6,421 nucleotides of DNA from an uncultured Rickettsiales bacterium (GCA_951800555.1 CATOJU010000058.1:1-6421), one strand, 5' to 3'. Counted from the first letter of the stretch, positions 1-6,252 are shown. Program-made: numbers and translations. The notes: generated by a model from the letters alone, not told the origin.

Positions 1-1198
1 CATCCTTTTCTTCTATTAATTCTTTTATTTCTTTTTTATTTTTAAGTTTTGATTTAATTTCTTTAAAAATTGATCCAGCCATTCTCGGATCTTTGATAGA
101 ATTATATGCTTTTATTAAATCAATATATTTCCAATTATAATTACTTAATAGGTATTCAATTACACCAACATTATTATCATTAACAGCTTCGCAGGCTCCT
201 TCTAGGGCTTTGGAAGTAATGTTTTTCTTTTTGTATTTATCTTCAAAAAGATGTATTGTTTTAATGCATCCACTAAAAAATATTTCTTTTTCGTAATCTT
301 GTATATTACATTTATTAATAAGAAAATTAACTACTCTGATATCACCAACTTCACATAAAATTCTAATAAAAGCATCATTATTAATATTAATGTTATTTGT
401 ATTAATATACGATACAAATCCTCCTTCAGTATATTCTCCACTCATTTTTATTATGTTTTTTTCAAAACAGTATTTTAATATTGTATAGGCCATACTAATA
501 CCATTTTCATTTTTTCCTAGGTAAATGGATTCATTACCATTTGTATTTATATCTTTAATTATACTAAAAAATAGTTTATCATCTATATTATATGTTTCTT
601 TAACTAGTTTATCTGTTAATTTTTTTTCATTAAAATAATAAACATTATTATTATCATATATTTTTTTTAATTCTTCCTCTTCCATCTCTCTTAATTCAAT
701 TTTTCCTCCATTAATTGAAAGTACTTTCGCAATATTTAGTGGATTGCTAACATATAATCTATTCAGATATTGTTTTAATCTTGCCATCTCCTTTACACCA
801 TTTTTAACTTCTTTTTCAGTTAATTGTATTTTTCCCCTTGATCCTTTTTCTTTTTTGATAAAATCATTAACTTCTTCATCTGAAGCAGTTGCATGGGCAA
901 TTTTTATCCTAATAAATTTATTCATTAATTTATCTAATTCTCTTTGTTCAATAGCGGTCATATCTGTTTTTTTCTTTAATTCTGTCATTCTTCTAAAAAC
1001 ATTTTTTTCCTCTTCTGTTAATACTGCACTTTCAATATCTTGTCCATAATTTTTTCCATCTATAATTATTTCCTCTGTCATTTCTCTGGCTTCTTCTTCA
1101 CTATTAGCTATATAGGTGAAACAATCAGGTAATGTTTCTCTAAAAAAAGAACTATAAAATTTTAAAATTTTTTCAATTTCTTCTATACTTAAAGTCAT
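1..1198 (-). CDS. Large protein with ankyrin-like repeats, N-terminal part (3' end outside window)
   Basis: The minus strand is open from an ATG at 1198 to the left edge: 399 codons without a stop. The start is supported by AAGGAG seven bases upstream. Residues 1-180 are rich in Glu and Lys and look helical, with stretches such as TEEEKNVFRRMTELKKK (61-77) and EMEEEELKK (171-179) that could be coiled coil. No signal peptide or membrane segment is seen. From about residue 275 the sequence takes on an ankyrin-like rhythm of paired helices: DAFIRILCEVGDIRVVNFLI (275-294), and again around 330-353 with ALEGACEA followed by NNVGVIEYLL. These units are degenerate and lack the usual TPLH signature, so the ankyrin assignment is an inference from spacing and from the 'GD.. 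VV.FLI' pattern. Ankyrin proteins usually mediate protein-protein contacts; no specific role can be given. The N-terminal half is not a family I recognise. Codon use matches the neighbouring genes. Confidence 0.88.
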   Translation of the reverse strand, partial: MTLSIEEIEKILKFYSSFFRETLPDCFTYIANSEEEAREMTEEIIIDGKNYGQDIESAVLTEEEKNVFRRMTELKKKTDMTAIEQRELDKLMNKFIRIKIAHATASDEEVNDFIKKEKGSRGKIQLTEKEVKNGVKEMARLKQYLNRLYVSNPLNIAKVLSINGGKIELREMEEEELKKIYDNNNVYYFNEKKLTDKLVKETYNIDDKLFFSIIKDINTNGNESIYLGKNENGISMAYTILKYCFEKNIIKMSGEYTEGGFVSYINTNNININNDAFIRILCEVGDIRVVNFLINKCNIQDYEKEIFFSGCIKTIHLFEDKYKKKNITSKALEGACEAVNDNNVGVIEYLLSNYNWKYIDLIKAYNSIKDPRMAGSIFKEIKSKLKNKKEIKELIEEKD

Positions 1199-1235
1199 GT
1201 TAATTCTCCTTGTTTATTTATAATTTTTATAAGTA

Positions 1236-1278
1236 AATATTATATAATATATATAATATTATTTATCATTGCTTTAAA
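1236..1278 (-). promoter_or_regulatory. Possible promoter of the ankyrin-like gene, embedded in an AT palindrome
   Basis: Reading the minus strand, TTTAAA (1278-1273) is followed 17 bases later by TATATA (1255-1250), and a perfect TATAAT lies at 1244-1239 without a good -35. The -10 candidates fall inside a perfect 25-nt palindrome (1236-1260) with arms AATATTATATA and TATATAATATT around a 3-nt centre. In DNA this AT-rich such boxes are common by chance, so the exact promoter is uncertain. The palindrome could be an operator or a cruciform-prone site. It lies about 40 bases upstream of the start codon. Confidence 0.35.
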
Positions 1279-1279
1279 G

Positions 1280-1489
1280 TTAGTTATTTTTGTTTTGAAA
1301 GTCAAGGGGATAATAACAATAGTCCATAAATCCTTTGGCAAACTTCGGATATAAGTTGTCAAATGAAAGTAAACTTTCATTCTCCAACATTTGGTCTTTG
1401 TTTTCTTTTATCCAAATATGATTTTCCTTTATTGTTTTTGGGATTATTATTTGTGTTACCAATAATATCACCATTATTACTATTGTCAC
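1280..1489 (-). CDS. Doubtful small ORF, possibly membrane-anchored, or remnant of a gene
   Basis: This is a 69-codon minus-strand frame opening at GTG 1489, with an internal ATG at 1474, and ending in TAA at 1280-1282. The N-terminus is hydrophobic (TIVIMVILLVTQIIIP) and could be a membrane anchor or signal segment. It is followed by a polar part containing ENESLLSFDNLYPKFAKGF and then MDYCYYPLDFQ, which looks more like real protein than random AT-rich sequence. The third codon positions carry more G/C than the neighbouring genes. Against it being intact, there is no Shine-Dalgarno at either start and an in-frame TAA lies immediately upstream. A second, Asn-rich minus-strand frame (1377-1574) overlaps it, so the original gene may have been longer and is now frame-shifted. 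I recognise no family. Confidence 0.3.
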   Translation of the reverse strand: MTIVIMVILLVTQIIIPKTIKENHIWIKENKDQMLENESLLSFDNLYPKFAKGFMDYCYYPLDFQNKNN

Positions 1490-1582
1490 TAATTTTATTT
1501 AAATTGATAATATTGTTATTATTAATATTATTTTTATAGTTATTTTTGTTCTTATCTTTAACTTTATTATACATAAATAAGA

Positions 1583-1618
1583 ATATTCTATTATTTATGT
1601 TAATAAATAATAGAGTAT
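1583..1618. terminator. 16-bp hairpin, possible bidirectional terminator
   Basis: The arms CTATTATTTAT (1588-1598) and ATAAATAATAG (1603-1613) are perfectly complementary around the loop GTTA. The stem extends outwards to 1583 and 1618, with one position (1586/1615) that pairs as U-G in plus-strand RNA and is mismatched on the minus strand. It lies about 200 bases downstream of the dehydrogenase stop on the minus strand and just ahead of the doubtful ORFs. A terminator for the minus-strand operon is the simplest reading, but the stem is nearly all A-T and the following T-run is broken. Confidence 0.45.
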
Positions 1619-1894
1619 AGTATTAATTTTAAAAGTAAACGTTATGTTAGCAAAGCCTTGATATGGACGTTACCCATTTTATACTTTTTCATTTATTGGT
1701 TTGTTATTAAGTGTAAAATAAAAAAAATAATAAAAGGAATTAAAACAAATGTTAATAAAGATATTAAAGATATAAATAATGGTATTATTGTAAAACCAAC
1801 TTTATTATTATTTAAATTTTATTTATCTGGCAATTTAGCAAAAATCCAATCACTTAATCCAAACGGCAAAAATAACAAAAATTTAATAAAATAA
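1607..1894 (+). pseudogene. Possible remnant of a small membrane protein gene
   Basis: A plus-strand frame is open from 1607, just after a TAA, to a TAA at 1892-1894. It contains no ATG; the first usable starts are ATT at 1622 and TTG at 1658. The non-overlapping part encodes YVSKALIWTLPILYFFIYW, then FVIK and a Lys/Ile-rich tail, a convincing single transmembrane pattern. It rests on a patch (about 1638-1674) that is distinctly richer in G+C than the surrounding intergenic DNA. The last 76 bases run antisense through the end of the dehydrogenase gene and are probably not coding. There is no ribosome binding site and no recognised family. The frame may be a truncated, decayed gene, or chance. 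Confidence 0.2.
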
Positions 1895-2553
1895 TACAAA
1901 ATTTTGGGGAAAATTATAATTTTTTTATTTCTTTCTATTCCTTTTTTAATTTTTTCAACAGCCTCTTCAACCGACATTAAAAATGGCATATAGAATTTAT
2001 TTTTATCTGTAAGTGGAGTTTTTATAAAACCTGGGCAAACAATATTTACATTTATATTAAAATTTTTCAAATGGTTATTTAAAGCTTCTCCATAATACCT
2101 AACAAATGCTTTACTTGCAGAATAAGCTGGAGCGGTAGGCAACCCTCTAAAGCTTGCCATAGAACTTATTAATACAATTCTACCCTTTTTATTTTTGATC
2201 ATATTAGGTATAACCGGTGTAATTGTATTTAAAACCCCAAATATATTTGTACTAATTACTGTATATAAAATTTCATCATTAATATCATCAATTACACCAG
2301 CAGAAATACCCGCATTTGCAAAAACTATATCAAAATTAAAACTTTCTATAAAAGTTTTCATACTTTGTTTATTATTAACATCAATAATTTTTATAATAAC
2401 TTTAGAACCTTTTTTTTCACATAAATCCTTTGTATCTTCTAAATTTTTTTTATTTCTACCAATCAAAAATAATTGTGTATCTTTATTTGCATATTCAATA
2501 GCAAGACCCTTTCCTAGTCCGCTACTAGCACCAGTAATTAATATATTTTGCAT
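1819..2553 (-). CDS. Short-chain dehydrogenase/reductase (SDR), NAD(P)-dependent
   Basis: This is a complete 244-residue classical SDR of normal family length. The Rossmann fold shows the nucleotide-binding TGASSGLG (7-14), an acidic DV at 58-59 that usually contacts the adenine, NAG (80-82), the structural/catalytic Asn103 in STNIFG, catalytic Ser131 in ISSMAS, the YSASK box with Tyr144 and Lys148, and the CPGFIKTP segment (173-180). Gly32-Arg33 after the second strand would favour NADP(H) (inference). The C-terminus is unusual for a minimal SDR: residues 213-240 are hydrophobic and aromatic (PKILYYFIKFLLFLPFGLSD), as in SDRs thought to act on lipid-like substrates or lie against a membrane. 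The substrate cannot be told. The start ATG has no clear Shine-Dalgarno, and a 13-bp inverted repeat lies 16 bases upstream. It follows the DUF2335 gene by 56 bases on the same strand, so it may be cotranscribed. Confidence 0.95.
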   Translation of the reverse strand: MQNILITGASSGLGKGLAIEYANKDTQLFLIGRNKKNLEDTKDLCEKKGSKVIIKIIDVNNKQSMKTFIESFNFDIVFANAGISAGVIDDINDEILYTVISTNIFGVLNTITPVIPNMIKNKKGRIVLISSMASFRGLPTAPAYSASKAFVRYYGEALNNHLKNFNINVNIVCPGFIKTPLTDKNKFYMPFLMSVEEAVEKIKKGIERNKKIIIFPKILYYFIKFLLFLPFGLSDWIFAKLPDK

Positions 2554-2569
2554 ATAATTATTAAAATAT

Positions 2570-2604
2570 ATAACTCTAAATAATATATTTATATTTAGAG
2601 TTAT
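2570..2604 (-). terminator. 13-bp inverted repeat between DUF2335 and SDR genes; weak terminator, attenuator or operator
   Basis: The perfect arms ATAACTCTAAATA (2570-2582) and TATTTAGAGTTAT (2592-2604) enclose a 9-nt loop. The repeat begins just after the stop of the DUF2335 gene and ends 16 bases before the dehydrogenase start. On the minus strand it is followed by ATATATTTTAAT, a poor T-run, and the stem has only two G-C pairs. It could reduce read-through into the dehydrogenase gene, stabilise the upstream mRNA end, or bind a dimeric regulator of the dehydrogenase gene. The sequence alone does not decide between these. Confidence 0.45.
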
Positions 2605-2609
2605 TAAAT

Positions 2610-3020
2610 TTATCTTTTATTATTATATTTTTTTTGATAATTTTTTAATTTACTATTATTATTAGTAAATCTTTTTTTAGCAGCAATTCTATTTTTTAAA
2701 CCGATTTTATTATTAACCCTTAAAATAGCAATAATAATTAAAGTAGAAATACTTAAAATTGATGACAATATATATGCCTCTATTTTATAATCATATTTTA
2801 CAAGATCAAAAACTGATTTTAAAAAAAACAAAATTATAATAAAACCAAAAATCTGCCCTAATCTATAATTTATTAAATATTTTTTTTGTAGTTCATGTCT
2901 ATGTTTTTGTTCTACTTTCACTAATTCAACCAAATTTTCCCCAAGTCCTAAATCTTTATATTTTTCTATTAATTCTGCCGGTGGCAATAATGGATCTTTA
3001 TTTATATTATTATAAGTCAT
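2610..3020 (-). CDS. DUF2335-type small membrane protein
   Basis: This 136-residue protein carries the layout I associate with the uncharacterised membrane family DUF2335. It has an N-terminal LPPAELIEKYKDLG (12-25), a polar helix with EQKHRHELQKK (37-47), the segment LGQIFGFIIILFF opening the first transmembrane helix (about 54-74), a second helix (about 81-101), and a basic, Asn/Lys-rich tail (102-136). The N-terminal 50 residues and the tail would be on the same side of the membrane, probably cytoplasmic given the basic tail. No function is known to me; relatives are often in phage-like or accessory regions. The ATG is preceded by TTGGAAAAT, a weak ribosome site, and lies inside the last codons of the upstream 56-aa gene (11-nt overlap), which suggests translational coupling. 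The dehydrogenase gene follows after 56 bases. Confidence 0.87.
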   Translation of the reverse strand: MTYNNINKDPLLPPAELIEKYKDLGLGENLVELVKVEQKHRHELQKKYLINYRLGQIFGFIIILFFLKSVFDLVKYDYKIEAYILSSILSISTLIIIAILRVNNKIGLKNRIAAKKRFTNNNSKLKNYQKKYNNKR

Positions 3021-3180
3021 TTTTATTTTCCAATTTGTTATTAATTATATTTCTTATTAAATTTCCTATTATTTTCCAATCATTGACATAAACATAATCT
3101 GGGTAATGTTTTATATCATAATTATATACATAAAAAAATGGTAAAATACTACAAAATCCATCTAAAAAATTTTTAAACAT
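3010..3180 (-). CDS. 56-aa small protein overlapping the DUF2335 gene
   Basis: This minus-strand ORF runs from ATG at 3180 to TAA at 3010-3012, and its last 11 bases overlap the start of the DUF2335 gene in another frame. The product opens MFKNFLDGFCSILPFFYVYN and continues with HYPDYVYV, then DWKIIGNLIRNIINNKL and a charged end. It has an aromatic, hydrophobic first third and an amphipathic helix after the DW. The composition is much richer in Trp, Tyr, Pro, Gly and Cys than chance AT-rich reading frames here, which give mostly Asn, Lys and Ile. No Shine-Dalgarno is visible, but a 17-bp-spaced promoter candidate lies at 3206-3234, giving a short leader. From memory, short 'GFCS ... DW..IG..I..I' proteins occur just upstream of DUF2335 genes elsewhere, which I could not check. 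The function is unknown. Confidence 0.7.
   Translation of the reverse strand: MFKNFLDGFCSILPFFYVYNYDIKHYPDYVYVNDWKIIGNLIRNIINNKLENKNDL
3023..3080. repeat. Pair of 12-bp direct repeats at the small-ORF/DUF2335 junction
   Basis: TTATTTTCCAAT occurs at 3023-3034 and again at 3069-3080, 46 bases apart start to start. On the minus strand the nearer copy supplies the GGAAAA ribosome site of the DUF2335 gene. The other copy lies within the 56-aa gene, where it encodes part of its DWK segment. This may be chance in skewed DNA, or a duplicated binding site acting on the mRNA. Confidence 0.5.
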
Positions 3181-3205
3181 CTATAAATTTTTTTTTATCT
3201 AATTT

Positions 3206-3234
3206 ATATTAGGAATATAAAATATAAATTTCAA
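3206..3234 (-). promoter_or_regulatory. Sigma70-type promoter candidate for the small ORF/DUF2335 operon
   Basis: On the minus strand TTGAAA (3234-3229) and TAATAT (3211-3206) are separated by exactly 17 bases. Transcription would start near 3199, giving a leader of about 20 bases before the ATG at 3180. The -10 matches the consensus at only four of six positions. No other -35-like box stands out nearby. Confidence 0.42.
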
Positions 3235-3451
3235 TATTTTAAAAACATAATAATAAATTTACAATTATATCAGATAGTCGATTTTTAAATATAAATATAA
3301 AAAATCTTTAAAAATAAAAGTTTACTAAAAAAATACATATTTAAATGAATATTATTTATATCTATAAAATTTTTTGTAGCAAGTCTATTAATATATTAAT
3401 TAATTTTTTATAATAAATATATATTATAAATATCCCAAAATTCTCTAAAAT

Positions 3452-3491
3452 TTGACAAGAAATCTAAAAAGCATTATATACCTGATATAAT
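3452..3491 (+). promoter_or_regulatory. Promoter region of the P-type ATPase gene
   Basis: A perfect TTGACA (3452-3457) is followed after 17 bases by TATATA (3475-3480). A few bases further on is a perfect extended -10, TGATATAAT, with its hexamer at 3486-3491; this does not need a well-placed -35. Transcription would therefore begin near 3487 or near 3498, giving an untranslated leader of about 75 to 86 bases. Which of the two is used cannot be told from the sequence. Confidence 0.6.
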
Positions 3492-3496
3492 ATCAG
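3482..3496. promoter_or_regulatory. 15-bp perfect dyad over the ATPase promoter, operator-like
   Basis: CTGATAT and ATATCAG flank a single central A, forming a perfect palindrome that covers the extended -10 hexamer and lies immediately after the alternative -10. A dimeric repressor bound here would block RNA polymerase at either promoter. One half-site, ATATCAG, also occurs at 3267-3273 in the same control region. No regulator gene is present in the window. Confidence 0.48.
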
Positions 3497-3572
3497 TGTT
3501 TATTTATTATTTTATTAATCATTTATGTAAAATATGACTTAATGTTTTATTACTGAAATTTTGGGGGATAAA

Positions 3573-6203
3573 ATGGAAAAAGAAAATTTTGCAAAAGCAA
3601 GAAAAAGTAACCTTAATATTACAAGGGAAAATTTATTAAAATATTCAAAACTAGAAAATAATAATATACTAAAAGAATTAAAATCTGATTACAAAAAAGG
3701 TTTACAAACAGAATACGTAGAAGATTGGCAAGACGAATATGGTTATAATGAAATAAATGATTGTGAAGATTATAGTATTTTTGAAAATCTTTTTGAATCT
3801 TTTTTTAATCCTTTTAATATAGTATTAATTATACTAGGACTTGTTTCTTTTATTACGAAAGATATTATGGCAGCTACTACTATTTTACTTTTAGTTGTGA
3901 TGAGTAGTATTATAAAATTCGTTCAAGAAAATAAATCAAATAAAGCTAGCGAAAAACTTAAAAATATGATAAAAACTACAGCTACAGTTTTAAGAGATGG
4001 TAGAAAAAAAGAAGTTGATATTAGTTTATTAGTTAATGGGGATATAATTTTTTTATCTGCTGGGGATATTATTCCAGCTGATTTAAGAATTTTGGAATCA
4101 AAAGATTTATTTATAAGTCAATCATCGTTAACTGGTGAGTCAGAACCAATAGAAAAATTTTCAAAGCTAAGTGATAAAGTTAATGAAAAATTTAGGAATA
4201 AAATAAAGGTTCAACCTTTAGATTTAGATAATTTATGTTTTATGGGAACAAATGTTGTGAGTGGAACAGCAACAGCAATTATAATAGCTATTGGAACAGA
4301 AACTTATTTTGCTTCTATGACGAAATTAATTACTAGAAAAAAAGTAAAAACAAACTTTGATAAAGGTATAAATGAAATAAGTTTATTTTTGATTGTTTTT
4401 ACTATAGTAATGGTATTAATTGTATTTTTTACAAATGGATTTTTAAAACATGATTGGTTAAATTCATTTTTATTTGCAATTTCTGTTGCTGTTGGATTAA
4501 CCCCGGAAATGCTTCCAGTTATTATCTCTACAAATCTTGCAAAAGGTGCTGTTTCAATGTCTAAAAAAAGAACGATAGTAAAAAATATTAATTCTATTCA
4601 AAATTTTGGAGCAATGGATATACTTTGTTCTGATAAAACTGGTACTTTAACAGAAAATGTAATTGTTTTGCAATATCATATGAATATTCATGGCGATGAT
4701 GATATGAGAATTTTAAGACATGCCTATTTAAATAGTAATTTCCAAACAGGATTAAAAAATTTGTTAGATTTAGCTATTATTGATAAATCAGTTGAAAATA
4801 GTTTTTATAACCTAAATTTTGAGTATAAAAAAATTGATGAAATTCCATTTGATTTTACAAGAAGAAGAATGTCCGTAATTTTAGAAGATAAAAAGGGCAA
4901 AATTCAAATGATAACAAAAGGAGCTATTGAAGAAATGCTTCAAGTATGTTCTTTTGTAGAATATAACAATGAAGTTGTAGAATTAAATGATAAAATTAAA
5001 AAAGAAGTTCTAGATACAGTTTTAAAATTAAATAATCAAGGTATGAGAGTATTGGCAATAGCTCAAAAAAATAAAATAGATATGAATGAAGAAATAAATA
5101 CAAATGTTGAAAAAGATATGGTTTTAATGGGGTATTTAAGTTTTTTAGATCCACCAAAACAATCATCGAAATCTGCTATTGAAGCTTTAAAAAATAATAA
5201 TGTTAAAATTAAAGTATTAACAGGTGATAGTGATATAATTGCAAAACATGTTTGTAAAAAAGTCGGTATTAAAAATGATAAAGTTCTATTAGGTATAGAT
5301 ATAGATGATATGAATGATAACCAATTAAAAAAAGAAGTTGAAAAAGTTGATATTTTTGCTAAATTAACACCTCAACAGAAATTAAGAATTATAAAAACAT
5401 TAAGGGCTGACGGGCATGTTGTGGGTTTTATGGGAGATGGAATAAATGATGCTCCCGCAATGAGAGAGGCGGATGTAGCTATTTCTGTAGATTCTGCTGT
5501 TGATATAGCTAAAGAATCAGCTGATATAATTTTACTAAAAAAGGATTTGAATGTTTTAGCGGATGGTGTTTTAGAAGGTAGAAAAATATTTTGTAACATT
5601 ATAAAATATATAAAAATGACTATTAGTTCTAATTTTGGAAATATAATTTCAATTTTATTTGCAAGCATATTTTTACCATTTTTACCAATGTTACCGGTGC
5701 AAGTTTTAGTTTTAAATATTCTTTATGATATTTCACAAATGTCAATTCCTTGGGACAATGTAGATGAAGAGTATTTAATGACACAAAAAAAGTTTAATAC
5801 AAAATCAATAAAAGATTTTATGTTGTATTTTGGATTTATAAGCTCCTTTTGCGATATTTTATTATTTATTATTATGTATAGAATATTAAAATGGGATATA
5901 GAATTATTTCATAGCGGTTGGTTTTTAGCAAGTATGTTAACACAAACTATTGTGATTAATTTTATACGAACAGCTAAAAAACCATTTATAGAAAGCAATG
6001 CTTCGGCGGGGGTTACTTCGGCTATTATATTGGCTAATGTGGTTACATTATTTTTGATTTATTCAAAAATTGGGAGTTATATAGGGCTTGTTGGATTGCC
6101 ATTGAATTTTTATGGATATTTATTTTTGATAATTATTTTATATGTGATTTTTATAGAAATTAATAAATATTTTTACGTGAGAAATTTTAAAAATTGGTTA
6201 TAA
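3573..6203 (+). CDS. mgtA: Magnesium-translocating P-type ATPase (P3B, MgtA/MgtB family)
   Basis: This complete 876-residue ATP-driven inner-membrane pump probably imports Mg2+. The ATG at 3573 is chosen because GGGGG at 3563-3567 is a well-spaced ribosome site; an upstream in-frame TTG at 3561 overlaps that site. The order is: polar N-terminus, helices 1-2 (about 77-117), actuator domain with TGES (187-190), helices 3-4 (about 268-321) with the family-typical AVGLTPEMLP (306-315), phosphorylation site DKTGT with Asp354, nucleotide domain with FDFTRRRMSV (426-435) and KGA (449-451), TGDS (550-553), hinge MGDGINDAP (620-628), and six C-terminal helices. The segment NILYDISQMSIPWDNVDEE (715-733) is characteristic of MgtA/MgtB rather than Ca2+ or heavy-metal pumps. 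The length is near the family norm (E. coli MgtA is about 900 residues). MgtA and MgtB cannot be separated here. It appears monocistronic, with its own promoter, operator-like dyad and terminator; no mgtC-like gene or M-box is seen. Confidence 0.96.
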   Translation: MEKENFAKARKSNLNITRENLLKYSKLENNNILKELKSDYKKGLQTEYVEDWQDEYGYNEINDCEDYSIFENLFESFFNPFNIVLIILGLVSFITKDIMAATTILLLVVMSSIIKFVQENKSNKASEKLKNMIKTTATVLRDGRKKEVDISLLVNGDIIFLSAGDIIPADLRILESKDLFISQSSLTGESEPIEKFSKLSDKVNEKFRNKIKVQPLDLDNLCFMGTNVVSGTATAIIIAIGTETYFASMTKLITRKKVKTNFDKGINEISLFLIVFTIVMVLIVFFTNGFLKHDWLNSFLFAISVAVGLTPEMLPVIISTNLAKGAVSMSKKRTIVKNINSIQNFGAMDILCSDKTGTLTENVIVLQYHMNIHGDDDMRILRHAYLNSNFQTGLKNLLDLAIIDKSVENSFYNLNFEYKKIDEIPFDFTRRRMSVILEDKKGKIQMITKGAIEEMLQVCSFVEYNNEVVELNDKIKKEVLDTVLKLNNQGMRVLAIAQKNKIDMNEEINTNVEKDMVLMGYLSFLDPPKQSSKSAIEALKNNNVKIKVLTGDSDIIAKHVCKKVGIKNDKVLLGIDIDDMNDNQLKKEVEKVDIFAKLTPQQKLRIIKTLRADGHVVGFMGDGINDAPAMREADVAISVDSAVDIAKESADIILLKKDLNVLADGVLEGRKIFCNIIKYIKMTISSNFGNIISILFASIFLPFLPMLPVQVLVLNILYDISQMSIPWDNVDEEYLMTQKKFNTKSIKDFMLYFGFISSFCDILLFIIMYRILKWDIELFHSGWFLASMLTQTIVINFIRTAKKPFIESNASAGVTSAIILANVVTLFLIYSKIGSYIGLVGLPLNFYGYLFLIIILYVIFIEINKYFYVRNFKNWL

Positions 6204-6208
6204 TTGTT

Positions 6209-6242
6209 AAAACTTCCTATAATAAATTTTATAGGAAGTTTT
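6209..6242. terminator. Intrinsic terminator, probably bidirectional
   Basis: A 14-bp perfect stem has AAAACTTCCTATAA (6209-6222) paired with TTATAGGAAGTTTT (6229-6242) around a 6-nt loop. It starts five bases after the ATPase stop. The A-run on one side and T-run on the other allow it to work in both directions, which fits the convergent gene whose stop lies at 6253. Confidence 0.88.
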
Positions 6243-6252
6243 ATTAAGTAAA

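Larger units (their letters stand above)
3181..3572. other. Divergent, extremely AT-rich control region
   Basis: This 392-base stretch separates the minus-strand small-protein operon from the plus-strand ATPase gene. No coding frame of note was found. Besides the two promoter candidates and the dyad listed separately, it has a 14-bp palindrome ATTAATATATTAAT (3387-3400) and a 7-bp inverted repeat TATAATA/TATTATA (3409-3428), both expected fairly often at this base composition. Runs of A and T suggest bendable DNA. I saw none of the GC-rich conserved cores of the M-box (Mg2+) riboswitch and no tRNA or other structured RNA. Confidence 0.6.

Noticed and set aside
744..1049. 101-codon plus-strand ORF
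   Set aside because: It lies entirely antisense to the well-supported minus-strand ankyrin-like gene, and its Ser/Phe/Leu-rich product is the mirror of Glu/Lys-rich coding.
1377..1574. 65-codon minus-strand Asn-rich ORF
   Set aside because: It is mostly Asn, Lys and Ile from AAT/AAA-rich DNA, with no ribosome site; kept only as a possible part of a frame-shifted gene.
1637..1677. Integron attC-like or attachment site in the GC-richer patch
   Set aside because: The flanking bases do not fit the inverse core and core consensus (RYYYAAC ... GTTRRRY), and no integrase is present.
2195..2557. 120-codon plus-strand ORF
   Set aside because: It is antisense to the dehydrogenase gene, whose catalytic motifs are all in the opposite strand.
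3492..3572. M-box or other Mg2+ riboswitch in the ATPase leader
   Set aside because: The leader is short and almost entirely A/T, without the conserved GC-containing helices of the known class.
3561..3572. Upstream TTG start for the ATPase, adding four residues
   Set aside because: The TTG overlaps the GGGGG ribosome site that serves the ATG at 3573.
5372..5668. 98-codon minus-strand ORF
   Set aside because: It is antisense to the conserved hinge region of the ATPase and has no ribosome site.
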